Shown: positions 18,377-26,239 of the stretch, in pieces
Position numbering within the stretch: the stretch's first letter is position 1
Layout of the letters: each line of letters starts with the position of its first letter
Origin: Spirosoma oryzae
GTDB taxonomy: Bacteria > Bacteroidota > Bacteroidia > Cytophagales > Spirosomataceae
DNA length: 64,000 nt
Reading direction: 5' to 3'
Assembly (NCBI RefSeq): GCF_003002825.1
Contig: NZ_PVTE01000005.1
Span: 62,001-126,000, forward strand
Made by a program: the position numbers and the translations under genes
Notes under the pieces: generated by a model
The model's database searches: none
Told to the model about the DNA's origin: nothing
Seen by the model: only the letters and a program-made list of their open reading frames with translations

Positions 18377-18421
18377 ATCGCGTGTAGCGTCAGGGAAACC
18401 TGATACTACACGCGATTTTTT
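18377..18421 (+). terminator. Strong hairpin between the DUF305-like gene and the rhodopsin gene
   Basis: ATCGCGTGTAG pairs with CTACACGCGAT, extended inside by TCAGG/CCTGA and a GAAA loop, and followed by six T residues. As sequence it is a textbook terminator. Yet the T-run ends at base 18421 and the rhodopsin ATG begins at 18422. It could end the upstream transcript, act as an attenuator, or fold over the rhodopsin initiation region. Confidence 0.8.
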
Positions 18422-19210
18422 ATGGAGTTATCCGAAACGTTTGTTCCAACGGCAGGCACGGTTGGCTTGCTGCCTATGCTCACCTATTACAGCCTGATCG
18501 TTACGGGGCTGGTCTTTCTGGCGCAGGCCGCTTTCGTGTTTACTACCCGCCCGTTGGTCGAGCCAAAACACCAGGCAGCACACATCCTGAGTGGCGTCAT
18601 CGCGCTGGTAGCGGGTGTGGCTTATTTCCAGATGCAGGACATCTACCGCGATATGCTGGCTGAACTGGCCACCGTCGTTGACGCCACCGATCGGCAAACC
18701 TTAATGCGGGAAGCGTACCCGGCTGTCAGTCAATATCGCTATATGGATTGGGCTATTACCACCCCGCTGTTGCTGTTGACTATGGTGCGGCTACTGAACG
18801 TGTCGCTGCGCAGCATCGCCCGGCCGGTTGCGTTGATGCTGGTTGCCGATCTGTTTATGATCGTTACCGGCTACATTGGTGAGCAGCAATTGACGTTTGA
18901 TCAGGAAGCTATCGTCAGCGCCAAACTTATCTGGGGGGCCGTGTCGACGCTGGGCTATGCCGTTGTCCCCTGGACGTTGTATAAGCTGTACCGACAGTAC
19001 GGCGCAGTCCCGTCGCTCGACCGATCATTCCGGCTGGTCGCGCTGACAACGATCACGTTCTGGGGCATTTACCCAATTGGCTATATTTTGTCAGCGACCG
19101 GTGTCGACACGAATGTCATTCATATCGGCTTTTGCATTGGTGACGTGATTAATAAAACGGGCGTCGCGGCCCTGCTCTTTCTGACAACCCACCGGCGGGA
19201 GACAGTCTAA
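18422..19210 (+). CDS. Microbial (type 1) rhodopsin with D-T-T helix-C signature
   Basis: 262 residues, seven helices. The Schiff-base lysine is Lys245 in DVINK, with Asp241 as second counterion, as in proteorhodopsin. Helix C reads RYMDWAITTPLLLLT: Arg106, Asp109 (primary counterion), Thr113, and Thr120 where proton pumps of the proteorhodopsin type carry Glu. The motif is therefore D-T-T, with no carboxylate donor. Leu117 is at the proteorhodopsin tuning position and predicts green absorption. Gly172 replaces the bacteriorhodopsin Trp138, the site that opens the carotenoid window in xanthorhodopsin. By my alignment the helix-B His of proteorhodopsin is Ala67. Transport direction or a sensory role cannot be decided. 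No retinal-forming oxygenase gene lies in the window. Confidence 0.93.
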   Translation: MELSETFVPTAGTVGLLPMLTYYSLIVTGLVFLAQAAFVFTTRPLVEPKHQAAHILSGVIALVAGVAYFQMQDIYRDMLAELATVVDATDRQTLMREAYPAVSQYRYMDWAITTPLLLLTMVRLLNVSLRSIARPVALMLVADLFMIVTGYIGEQQLTFDQEAIVSAKLIWGAVSTLGYAVVPWTLYKLYRQYGAVPSLDRSFRLVALTTITFWGIYPIGYILSATGVDTNVIHIGFCIGDVINKTGVAALLFLTTHRRETV

Positions 19211-19239
19211 CCAACGTTCTCACCGCTGATTTTGCGCGG

Positions 19240-19279
19240 AACAACCTTGGTCGCCAAACAATTGCTGACCAAGGCTGTT
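19240..19279 (+). terminator. Hairpin after the rhodopsin gene
   Basis: AACAACCTTGGTC pairs with GACCAAGGCTGTT (one mismatch) around a 14-base loop. The T-run is weak (CTAGTTT). It could be a leaky terminator or a leader structure of the next gene, whose ATG is at 19314. Confidence 0.5.
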
Positions 19280-19313
19280 CTAGTTTCCAACTACCATTTT
19301 GAACTCAACTATC

Positions 19314-19762
19314 ATGATTAAGAACGAAGAAATCGTTGATGATCTCAACGACCTGGTAAAAATCAACAACGACCGGATTCAGGGTTACGAAAAAGCAATC
19401 GAAGACACGAAAGATGCTGATCTGGACGAACTGTTCCGCCATAGCATCATTCAAAGCCAGAAGTTCCGCAGCCAACTGGCCGACCATATTGTCCGGATCG
19501 ACGGCACCGCCGTGTCTGACGCAACGACGAGCGATCTGTCAAGCAAAATCCACCGCGCCTGGATCGACATCAAGGCAGCCGTTACGGGCAAGGACCGGAG
19601 CACCGTACTAAGCTCGGTCGAATACGGCGAAAATGCAGCCGTCGAAGCGTATCAGGATGCCATCGAGAAAGACCACATCCCAGCTTACATCAAAGAAGAT
19701 CTGCAAGCACAACTCAGCGAATTGAAGGCAACCGCCGACAAAATGAGCACGCTGAAATAGTC
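19314..19762 (+). CDS. PA2169-family four-helix-bundle protein (DUF2383)
   Basis: 148 residues from the ATG at 19314; an upstream TTG is less likely. The start EEIVDDLNDLVKINNDRIQGYEKAI, the region LDELFRHSIIQSQKFRSQL, and the repeat-like second half (SSVEYGENAAVEAYQDAIEKDHIP) are the helical pattern of DUF2383, a ferritin-like four-helix bundle with Glu/His ligands. Such proteins are usually linked to envelope or oxidative stress, but no activity is established. It follows the rhodopsin gene by about 100 bases on the same strand. Confidence 0.85.
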
Positions 19763-19767
19763 AGTGA

Positions 19768-19846
19768 TTGAATGACGGATTGGTTGAATGATTGAATGGT
19801 CTGGCAAAGGCGCTCTATTCAATCATTCAACCAATCCGTCATTCAA
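19768..19846. repeat. 30-bp perfect inverted repeat made of TTGAATGA words
   Basis: The arms 19768-19797 and 19817-19846 are perfectly complementary over 30 bases with a 19-base loop. Each arm is built from variants of TTGAATGA and GATTGG. It lies right after the DUF2383 stop and abuts the next hairpin. Confidence 0.9.
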
Positions 19847-19921
19847 CCGCTTCCTAATTGATAAAAGCAGAGGAGTCAGGCAATTTGCCTGACTCCTCTG
19901 CTTTTATCAATTAGGAAGCGG
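19847..19921. terminator. 37-bp perfect palindrome overlapping the 3' end of the aldo/keto reductase gene
   Basis: The arms 19847-19883 and 19885-19921 pair perfectly with a single-base loop. The right arm contains the last codons and the stop of the convergent aldo/keto reductase gene, so the left arm is an inverted duplicate of that gene end. It probably terminates transcription in both directions. Confidence 0.85.
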
Positions 19922-20773
19922 CATATCCTGAAAGTCTTCGTCGGTCAACTTGAGCGTGGCACCCAGCACGTTTTCCTCCAGGTGTTTGACTGACGACGTC
20001 CCGGCGATTGGCAGCATAACCGGCGAAGCGGCCAAAAGCCACGCCAGCGCTACCTGATAGTCGGTCGCGCCGTGGCGTTTGGCCACTTTGCTGATAGCTT
20101 CTTCGGCACTCAGGTTACCACTTGCCAGCGGATACCACGGAATGAAGGCGATATTCTCCTGCTCGCAGAACTTGAGCACGTCGTTCCACTTTTGCTGGCC
20201 GAAGTTGTACATGTTCTGTACCGACACTACCTCAAAATACTGCTGTGCCTGTTTAATCTGGTCGACACCGACTTCCGACAAACCGATATGCCGGATCTTA
20301 CCCGCTTGCTGGGCTTCCTGCAAAAAGCCGAGGTACTCTTCCGCAGGTACTTTGTCGTCGAAGCGGTGTAACTGATACAAATCGATACGGTCCAGTTTCA
20401 GGCGTTTCAAGCTGCCGTCCAGGGCTTCTTCCAGATGTTTCCGGCTGCCATCGACCGGCCACTGATTCGGGCCGGTACGCAGCAAACCGCCTTTGGTGCC
20501 AATGACCAGCCCGTCGGGGTAAGGATGCAGGGCTTCGGCAATCAATTCTTCCGATACGTAAGGTCCGTAACTGTCGGCAGTGTCGATGAAATTGATGCCT
20601 AGTTCGAGCGCGCGTTTCAGAACCCGAATGGCTTCATCATGGTCTTTGGGTGGCCCCCAGATACCGTCGCCGGTGATACGCATAGCCCCGTAGGCCATCC
20701 GGTTGACGGTCAGATCGCCACCCAGCGTAATTGTGCCGGCTTCGAGTGCCGGTTGTTGTGTGTTGGCTTGCAT
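19907..20773 (-). CDS. Aldo/keto reductase
   Basis: NADPH-dependent oxidoreductase of carbonyl compounds. 288 residues, a TIM barrel. The catalytic tetrad is visible: Asp and Tyr in FIDTADSYGP, Lys in IGTKGG, and His in LYQLHRFD. The cofactor region near the C-terminus reads LPIAGTSSVKHLEENV. It resembles the YdbC/Tas-like group of oxidoreductases. The end of the gene is part of a perfect 37-bp palindrome. Natural substrate unknown. Confidence 0.92.
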   Translation of the reverse strand: MQANTQQPALEAGTITLGGDLTVNRMAYGAMRITGDGIWGPPKDHDEAIRVLKRALELGINFIDTADSYGPYVSEELIAEALHPYPDGLVIGTKGGLLRTGPNQWPVDGSRKHLEEALDGSLKRLKLDRIDLYQLHRFDDKVPAEEYLGFLQEAQQAGKIRHIGLSEVGVDQIKQAQQYFEVVSVQNMYNFGQQKWNDVLKFCEQENIAFIPWYPLASGNLSAEEAISKVAKRHGATDYQVALAWLLAASPVMLPIAGTSSVKHLEENVLGATLKLTDEDFQDMPLPN

Positions 20774-21039
20774 AGGTTTTGTGTACTGTGTTTTCTTCTA
20801 TGACTAGCCAGCTACCTAAACTGTTCGACAGATCAGGTAGATACATCGATTTATAATCAGTTCGGTATGGTACGGCTAAACGGCTTAGTTACGTATCATT
20901 TGTTCTATATAACCTGTTGGTTATGTTAAGTTTATGGTAGGTGTTAAAAAGTAAAATTATTTTCGGTTTGTTCGATAAATGGCAATCTATTTGGGATGTA
21001 CAGTAGCAGAACGTCTATAAGTGGAAAAAACAGAGACCC

Positions 21040-23835
21040 ATGCGAAAACTACTACTGGCCATCTTACTGCTTGCAGCCCCTCTGTTTACGCACGCACAAA
21101 CGGAAGAAGTTATTACGCGGGTGTCGGTTACCACCAGCGAAAAGACGGATCAGGACTTCAGACCGTGGCTAAACGATGACGTGAACGACCTGATTCCAAA
21201 GGCGTGGCAGGGTAATATGAAGTACATCGAGGTAACGCTCAAACTAGGTAAAACCTGCAAAATCACTCGGTTATCACTCTATGATTACGAGGATGTGTTT
21301 ATCAATCAGCCGGCTGAGTTATATGCACTAAGCGGTACGCGGAAAACACTGATCGGAAAGTTCGAAGGACGCGATTACATGCGGTGGGTGGAGATGAAGC
21401 CTTCGACTCCGCTACAGGCCGATGCAATCGTTGTGCGGAAGTTCGGTAACAATTTTCCGCAGAAAATTAAAGTGTTTGGCATAGCTGTTGCTACGTCGGC
21501 GCCGGTTTCGTCAACCCCTGTCGTTACCACACCCCCTGCGTCGACAACAACCGCTACTACTACGCCCGTCGCATCGACAACGGGCGCTACAGCTACACAG
21601 TCGCCTAAAATTCCCATCGAAGCTGCGCGCTGGTATCAGGTTAATAATACCACGAACGGACTGGACGGTCTGTTCGATGGTCGGATCGATCAACCCGTCA
21701 ACACGGGCTGGGGCAAAATTCTGACAAATTACGACGCCTATTACCCGCTGAATCCCGGTGAAACGATGGTTATCGACCGAATCCGGTTCTACGATGGGCA
21801 GGGTACGAACGAAGATGCACCATTGACCCTATCAGTCATTACCGACGACTGGAAGCGGGTGCCAATTGCGCAGTTTATTGGTACGCAATACAACGCCTGG
21901 GTTGGTCCGAATCCCAGCCAGCAGAGCGATTTCTCCGTTAAGACGACCGTTAGGAATGCCCGCTATCTCGTCATCAACACATCGGGTGCGTATCCAAACG
22001 AACTCGAACTGTACGGTAGCTACACCGCTCCGGTCAGTGCGTTGCGTACTGCCGCACGGGTATCGGCTTCGCCCCTGGTGCAGCAGTTTGGCGTGAACGC
22101 GTTCGAATGGAATGTCGAAGATGCAGGCTCGCCCTGGCAGGTCGACGAGTCAAGCGTAAAGGCTGTTAAAAACTTCTCCGCAATCCGGCACTACATGGAC
22201 TGGGAAAAGCTGGAGTCGACGCAGGGCGAGTACACGTTCAACCCAACACTCAGTGGTAGCTGGAACTACGATGCCATCTACGAACGGATGAAGGCAGAAA
22301 ACGTCGACGTGCTGGCTTGTCTGAAAACCATTCCGAAATGGATGGAGAATACCTACCCCGCCGGGCAGCGTGATTACGAAAATATCCCGACCGTGTACGG
22401 CCGTGATCTGAGCGCTCCGGCATCCTATATTGAACAGGCGAAGGTGGCTTTTCAGTACATGGCGCGCTACGGCCACAACAAAAACATTGATCCGTCGCTG
22501 GTTAAGGTAAGCTCGGTGAAAACGTGGGCGGGCGTAAACACGGTAAAGATTGGTCTGGGTCTGATTAACTACATTGAGTGCGACAACGAGCGCGACAAAA
22601 CCTGGAAAGGGCGACAGGCGTATCAGTCGGCTCGGGAGTATGCAGCCAATCTGTCGGCGTTCTACGACGGACACAAAAATACGCTGGGGGCAGGCGTTGG
22701 TGCTAAAAACGCCGATCCATCGGTCAAAGTAGTGATCGGGGGGATTGCCTCCTCGTCGACGGACTATCTCCGGGCGATGATCGACTGGTGTAAAGAATTC
22801 CGGGGCTACAAGGCCGACGGCTCGGTCAACCTTTGCTGGGATGTCATCAACCAACACCTGTATTCCAACGATGCCAAGTCGTCGCAGAATGGTGGCGGCT
22901 CGCGCGGGGCGGCACCGGAACTGTCGGGTACGGGCGAGCAGGCTGCGGCTTTCGTAGCGATTGGCCAACAGTATAACCTGCCGGTCTGGATTACCGAAGC
23001 GGGCTACGATCAGAATCAGGGAAGTCCGTTCCGGGCTATGCCAATCGGTACTAAAACCGTCGAGCAGACACAGGCGGACTGGATTCTGCGAACGGCGCTC
23101 ATGTACAGCCGTGTTGGTATCGACCGCCTGTTTTTCTACCAGATGCACGACGACAACGCGGCTATTCCGGTACAGTTCTATTCGATGGGGCTGATCAATG
23201 ACAACAAAACCCGCAAGCCCGCTGCTGACTATCTATATCAGGTGAAAAACCTGCTTGGCGCTTACACGTACAAAGAGACGCTGAACACCGATCCGCTTGT
23301 CGATCGCTACGAACTGACGAGCAACGGACAGACGCGTCAGGCATACATGCTGGTAGTGCCCGACGAGAAAGGACGCACGGCAACCTATGAACTGTCGGTG
23401 GGTACGGGAACGGTGAAGCTGTACACGCCGAAGATTGGCAGCGACGACATGACGGTAACGACGCTGATGCCGGGTAGTACTGGCAAGGTAAAGGTTGCGG
23501 TTAGTGAAACGCCGGTCTTCGTGCTGGTAACCCCCGCATCGGGTGCCCGGACGGCTGCCGAGGTAATTGAACCGGCGCTGGGTTCGCTTCAGGTATTTCC
23601 GAACCCCACTACCGACTACATCGAACTAACGATTGACAACGCGGATAGCCGCCCCGTAACGGCGCTGCTTTACGACGCATCGACCGGCCGTATCCACAAG
23701 CAAACCGCGTTCGAGAAGCCGTCGCAGCAACTGCGGGAGCGAATCGATACAAGCGCGTTGCCAACCGGTCTGTATCTACTGGATGTTCGGCAGGGTGCCG
23801 ACCGCGCTGTGCGCAAGGTGATTAAGGTACAATAG
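21040..23835 (+). CDS. Secreted clan-A glycoside hydrolase with T9SS sorting domain
   Basis: 931 residues. A signal peptide (cut near THAQ, residue 20) is followed by two discoidin-like beta domains (about 22-150 and 190-330), separated by a Thr/Pro/Val linker. A TIM barrel then spans about 345-735. The likely acid/base is Glu517 in IECDNERDKTW and the nucleophile Glu653 in VWITEAGYD, the NE...TE arrangement of clan GH-A. A C-terminal beta domain and the sorting signal LQVFPNPTTDYIELT follow from about 855. It is exported through T9SS and probably acts on polysaccharide at the surface. The exact GH family cannot be set without a search. It is a single gene, ending in a 30-bp hairpin. Confidence 0.85.
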   Translation: MRKLLLAILLLAAPLFTHAQTEEVITRVSVTTSEKTDQDFRPWLNDDVNDLIPKAWQGNMKYIEVTLKLGKTCKITRLSLYDYEDVFINQPAELYALSGTRKTLIGKFEGRDYMRWVEMKPSTPLQADAIVVRKFGNNFPQKIKVFGIAVATSAPVSSTPVVTTPPASTTTATTTPVASTTGATATQSPKIPIEAARWYQVNNTTNGLDGLFDGRIDQPVNTGWGKILTNYDAYYPLNPGETMVIDRIRFYDGQGTNEDAPLTLSVITDDWKRVPIAQFIGTQYNAWVGPNPSQQSDFSVKTTVRNARYLVINTSGAYPNELELYGSYTAPVSALRTAARVSASPLVQQFGVNAFEWNVEDAGSPWQVDESSVKAVKNFSAIRHYMDWEKLESTQGEYTFNPTLSGSWNYDAIYERMKAENVDVLACLKTIPKWMENTYPAGQRDYENIPTVYGRDLSAPASYIEQAKVAFQYMARYGHNKNIDPSLVKVSSVKTWAGVNTVKIGLGLINYIECDNERDKTWKGRQAYQSAREYAANLSAFYDGHKNTLGAGVGAKNADPSVKVVIGGIASSSTDYLRAMIDWCKEFRGYKADGSVNLCWDVINQHLYSNDAKSSQNGGGSRGAAPELSGTGEQAAAFVAIGQQYNLPVWITEAGYDQNQGSPFRAMPIGTKTVEQTQADWILRTALMYSRVGIDRLFFYQMHDDNAAIPVQFYSMGLINDNKTRKPAADYLYQVKNLLGAYTYKETLNTDPLVDRYELTSNGQTRQAYMLVVPDEKGRTATYELSVGTGTVKLYTPKIGSDDMTVTTLMPGSTGKVKVAVSETPVFVLVTPASGARTAAEVIEPALGSLQVFPNPTTDYIELTIDNADSRPVTALLYDASTGRIHKQTAFEKPSQQLRERIDTSALPTGLYLLDVRQGADRAVRKVIKVQ

Positions 23836-23842
23836 GCTTGGG

Positions 23843-23918
23843 GAAGAAAGAGGAAAGACGTAAGAAGAAAGAGGCTGGCGCATTCCAGTCTTTCTTCTTA
23901 CGTCTTTCCTCTTTCTTC
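23843..23918. terminator. 30-bp perfect hairpin of the GAAGAAAGA repeat family
   Basis: Arms 23843-23872 and 23889-23918 are perfectly complementary over 30 bases. Each arm is a copy of the repeat also present at 5790-5821 and 6502-6534. It separates the convergent hydrolase and tyrA genes and can terminate both. Confidence 0.85.
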
Positions 23919-23923
23919 TACAC

Positions 23924-24781
23924 TCACTTCTTCTCGATACCGTCGAGTACCCGGCGGATGACGTTGGCCTGCTGCATGAAATCGAGCGAGGCCGAGACGT
24001 CCTGTTCATCGATGACTTTCTTGAACTGCTGGAGAAACTCGATGTAAGCCGTTAACGCATCGGAAACGTTGACGCGGTTCTGATCGAAGATAGGGGCCCA
24101 CATCTGCGGGGAGCTTTTCGCCAGCCGGACCGTACTGCTGAAACCGGTACTGGCCATGTCGAAAATGGCCCGCTCGTCTTTTTCCTTTTCCAGTACGGTA
24201 AGGCCCAGCGCAAAGGCGCTGATATGGCTCAGGTGCGACACGTACGCCAGGTGCAGGTCATGTTCTTTGGGCGTCATGTAGAACAAGCGCATACCGGCAT
24301 CACGGAACAGACTTTCAACCAGCGCCAGGCTATCCGGCGCACTTTTCTGCCGGTCGCAGATGATCAGGTTTTTGCCGGGGAGCAAGTCGCGGAAGGCGGC
24401 ACCGGGACCGGAATTTTCCGTGCCAGCCATCGGATGGGCCGCCACGAACTGGCTCCGCCGGGGGTGCGCGTCGGCAATCTCGCAGATCAACCCCTTCGTC
24501 GAACCCAGGTCAACGACCGTCGCATTGGGGGGGAGCAGGTCGAGGATGGTCGGCAGCAGGTTCATCAGTACGTTGACGGGTGTCGCCAGCACAACCAGTT
24601 CGCTCTGGGCAATGGCTTCGTCCAGCGGTAATACGTCGTCGACGATACCTTTGGCCAGGGCCAGTTGCCCGTTAACAACCGATGTGTCGACGCCGATAAA
24701 CCGCATCTTGGGGTATTTCTCGCGCAGAATCAGGGCGAATGAACCGCCTAGCAGGCCGATACCAACGATGGAGACTGTCAT
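23924..24781 (-). CDS. tyrA: Prephenate dehydrogenase
   Basis: Converts prephenate to 4-hydroxyphenylpyruvate for tyrosine synthesis. 285 residues, the single-domain TyrA size without chorismate mutase or ACT domain. The NAD-binding GIGLLGGS is at residues 7-14. The substrate region includes VDLGSTKG, the catalytic FVAAHPMAGTENSG, and HDLHLAYVSHLSHISAFAL. Its start overlaps the stop of the upstream aminotransferase gene by four bases (ATGA type), so the two are translated together and probably perform consecutive steps. Confidence 0.95.
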   Translation of the reverse strand: MTVSIVGIGLLGGSFALILREKYPKMRFIGVDTSVVNGQLALAKGIVDDVLPLDEAIAQSELVVLATPVNVLMNLLPTILDLLPPNATVVDLGSTKGLICEIADAHPRRSQFVAAHPMAGTENSGPGAAFRDLLPGKNLIICDRQKSAPDSLALVESLFRDAGMRLFYMTPKEHDLHLAYVSHLSHISAFALGLTVLEKEKDERAIFDMASTGFSSTVRLAKSSPQMWAPIFDQNRVNVSDALTAYIEFLQQFKKVIDEQDVSASLDFMQQANVIRRVLDGIEKK

Positions 24782-25950
24782 GCTTGTAAGCGGTTAACGG
24801 CTTCTTCGATGCGCTCTTTGGGCACACAGAGGGAGACGCGGATGTAGCGCTCACCCTTGGGTCCGAAAATGAAGCCGGGAGCAATGAAAATATGTTTTTC
24901 GTACAGCAGCTGATTGACCAGTGCTTCCGCCGACAGAATGCTATCGGGTAGTTTGGCCCAGATAAACATGCCTTCCTGATCGGTTGCGTAGGTGCAATCA
25001 AGCGTATCGAGCAGGGCATGCACCGCGTCGAGCCGCCCCTGATACACGGCGTTGCGGGCACGGTGCCAGTCGTCGGAATTGGCCAGGGCTTCGGTCGCAG
25101 CATCCATCAGCGGCTTAAACTGACCGGAGTCGACATTGCTCTTGATCGTCAATACGGCGTCAATGTACGGTTTGGCCGCTGCCAGCCAGCCCATGCGCCA
25201 GCCCGCCATGTTGTGCGACTTGCTGAGTGAATTCAGTTCGACGCCCACTTCTTTCGCCCCATCGACCGAGAGCAGACTAATCGGGGCCTTCTTGTTCAGA
25301 ATCAGGCTGTACGGGTTGTCGTGACACAGCAGAATCTTGTGATCGTGGGCAAAACGAACCGCCTGGTCAAACAATTCTTTCGTCGCCGGTGCCCCCGTCG
25401 GCATGTGTGGGTAGTTGAGCCACAGCAGCTTTGTCGGATTAGGCGAACCAACTGGTTGTACGAGTTCGGCCAGTGCTGCCCAGTCGGGTTGCCAGCCTGC
25501 GTGTTCGAGCAGCGGATACTCCTGCACCCGTGCCCCGACCATCTGACTGACAGCGCGGTATGCCGGGTAACCCAATTCGGGTACGAGCACGCCGTCGCCT
25601 TCGTTCAGAAACGTCAGCGACAGGTGCGTAATACCTTCTTTCGACCCGATCAGCGGCAGTAATTCCGTTTCGGGATCGAGCGTGACACCGTATGTATGGG
25701 CATAGAACCGAGCAATGGCCTGTCGTAGCGCGGGGGTACCTTTATAGGATTGATACCCGTGAGCGGTCGGTTGTTGCGCCGACTTGGTCAGCGCATCGAG
25801 GGTAGCCTCAGACGGCATCATGTCGGGATTGCCGATGCCGATGTTGATCACGTCGTGGCCCTGTGCCAGCAACTGACGTACTTCAGCCAGCTTCACCGAG
25901 AAGTAATACTCCTGTGTTTGATCAGCGCGTTGCGCCAGTGGGATAATCAT
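24778..25950 (-). CDS. PLP-dependent aminotransferase, probably aromatic/aspartate type
   Basis: 390 residues, fold-type I. The PLP lysine lies in SLSKSHNMAGWRMGW, the phosphate and ring contacts in NIGIGNPD, LWLNYPHMPTGAP and LLCHDNPY, and the carboxylate arginine in RYIRVSLCVP. Operon coupling to tyrA (four-base overlap) suggests transamination of prephenate, hydroxyphenylpyruvate or phenylpyruvate. The sequence also resembles LL-diaminopimelate aminotransferase-like enzymes, so the exact substrate is open. Confidence 0.88.
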   Translation of the reverse strand: MIIPLAQRADQTQEYYFSVKLAEVRQLLAQGHDVINIGIGNPDMMPSEATLDALTKSAQQPTAHGYQSYKGTPALRQAIARFYAHTYGVTLDPETELLPLIGSKEGITHLSLTFLNEGDGVLVPELGYPAYRAVSQMVGARVQEYPLLEHAGWQPDWAALAELVQPVGSPNPTKLLWLNYPHMPTGAPATKELFDQAVRFAHDHKILLCHDNPYSLILNKKAPISLLSVDGAKEVGVELNSLSKSHNMAGWRMGWLAAAKPYIDAVLTIKSNVDSGQFKPLMDAATEALANSDDWHRARNAVYQGRLDAVHALLDTLDCTYATDQEGMFIWAKLPDSILSAEALVNQLLYEKHIFIAPGFIFGPKGERYIRVSLCVPKERIEEAVNRLQA

Positions 25951-26239
25951 GCAATCAACTAGTTGCCGGTCAAGGGAGCCGGGCAGATGACGAATTACAA
26001 ACCTCGGGTGTTGATGAAACCGTAAAATTACGAAGCAGGCGGGGAGTTTGGTCGGTTTCGCGTGGTTGGTTTACGCCTTTCGGGGAATAGTATTGGTTCA
26101 TGCGATTGAAATAGAGCGCTTTCCGGTTGACCACAGCGTACTGTAAACCAGCTTCCGTAAACAGTAGCTGGTTCTCCGTAAACTGGCCCGTAGTTTGCGG
26201 TTTTTTAGTTATTCTCCGGCTTTGGCCGTGTCCTCTCTC
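25951..26239. other. Divergent upstream region with CGTAAAC-type words
   Basis: About 290 bases between the aminotransferase start and the large T9SS gene. Around 26143-26182 the words CTGTAAACC, CCGTAAACAG and CCGTAAACTG recur, and AACCAGC/GCTGGTT form a hairpin. The same words build the inverted repeats at 31.3 kb and 43.4 kb. No exact promoter box was found. Confidence 0.5.

Noticed and set aside
19768-19921. CRISPR-like array
   Set aside because: The repeats are inverted arms of two hairpins, not regularly spaced direct repeats with unique spacers, and no cas gene is in the window.
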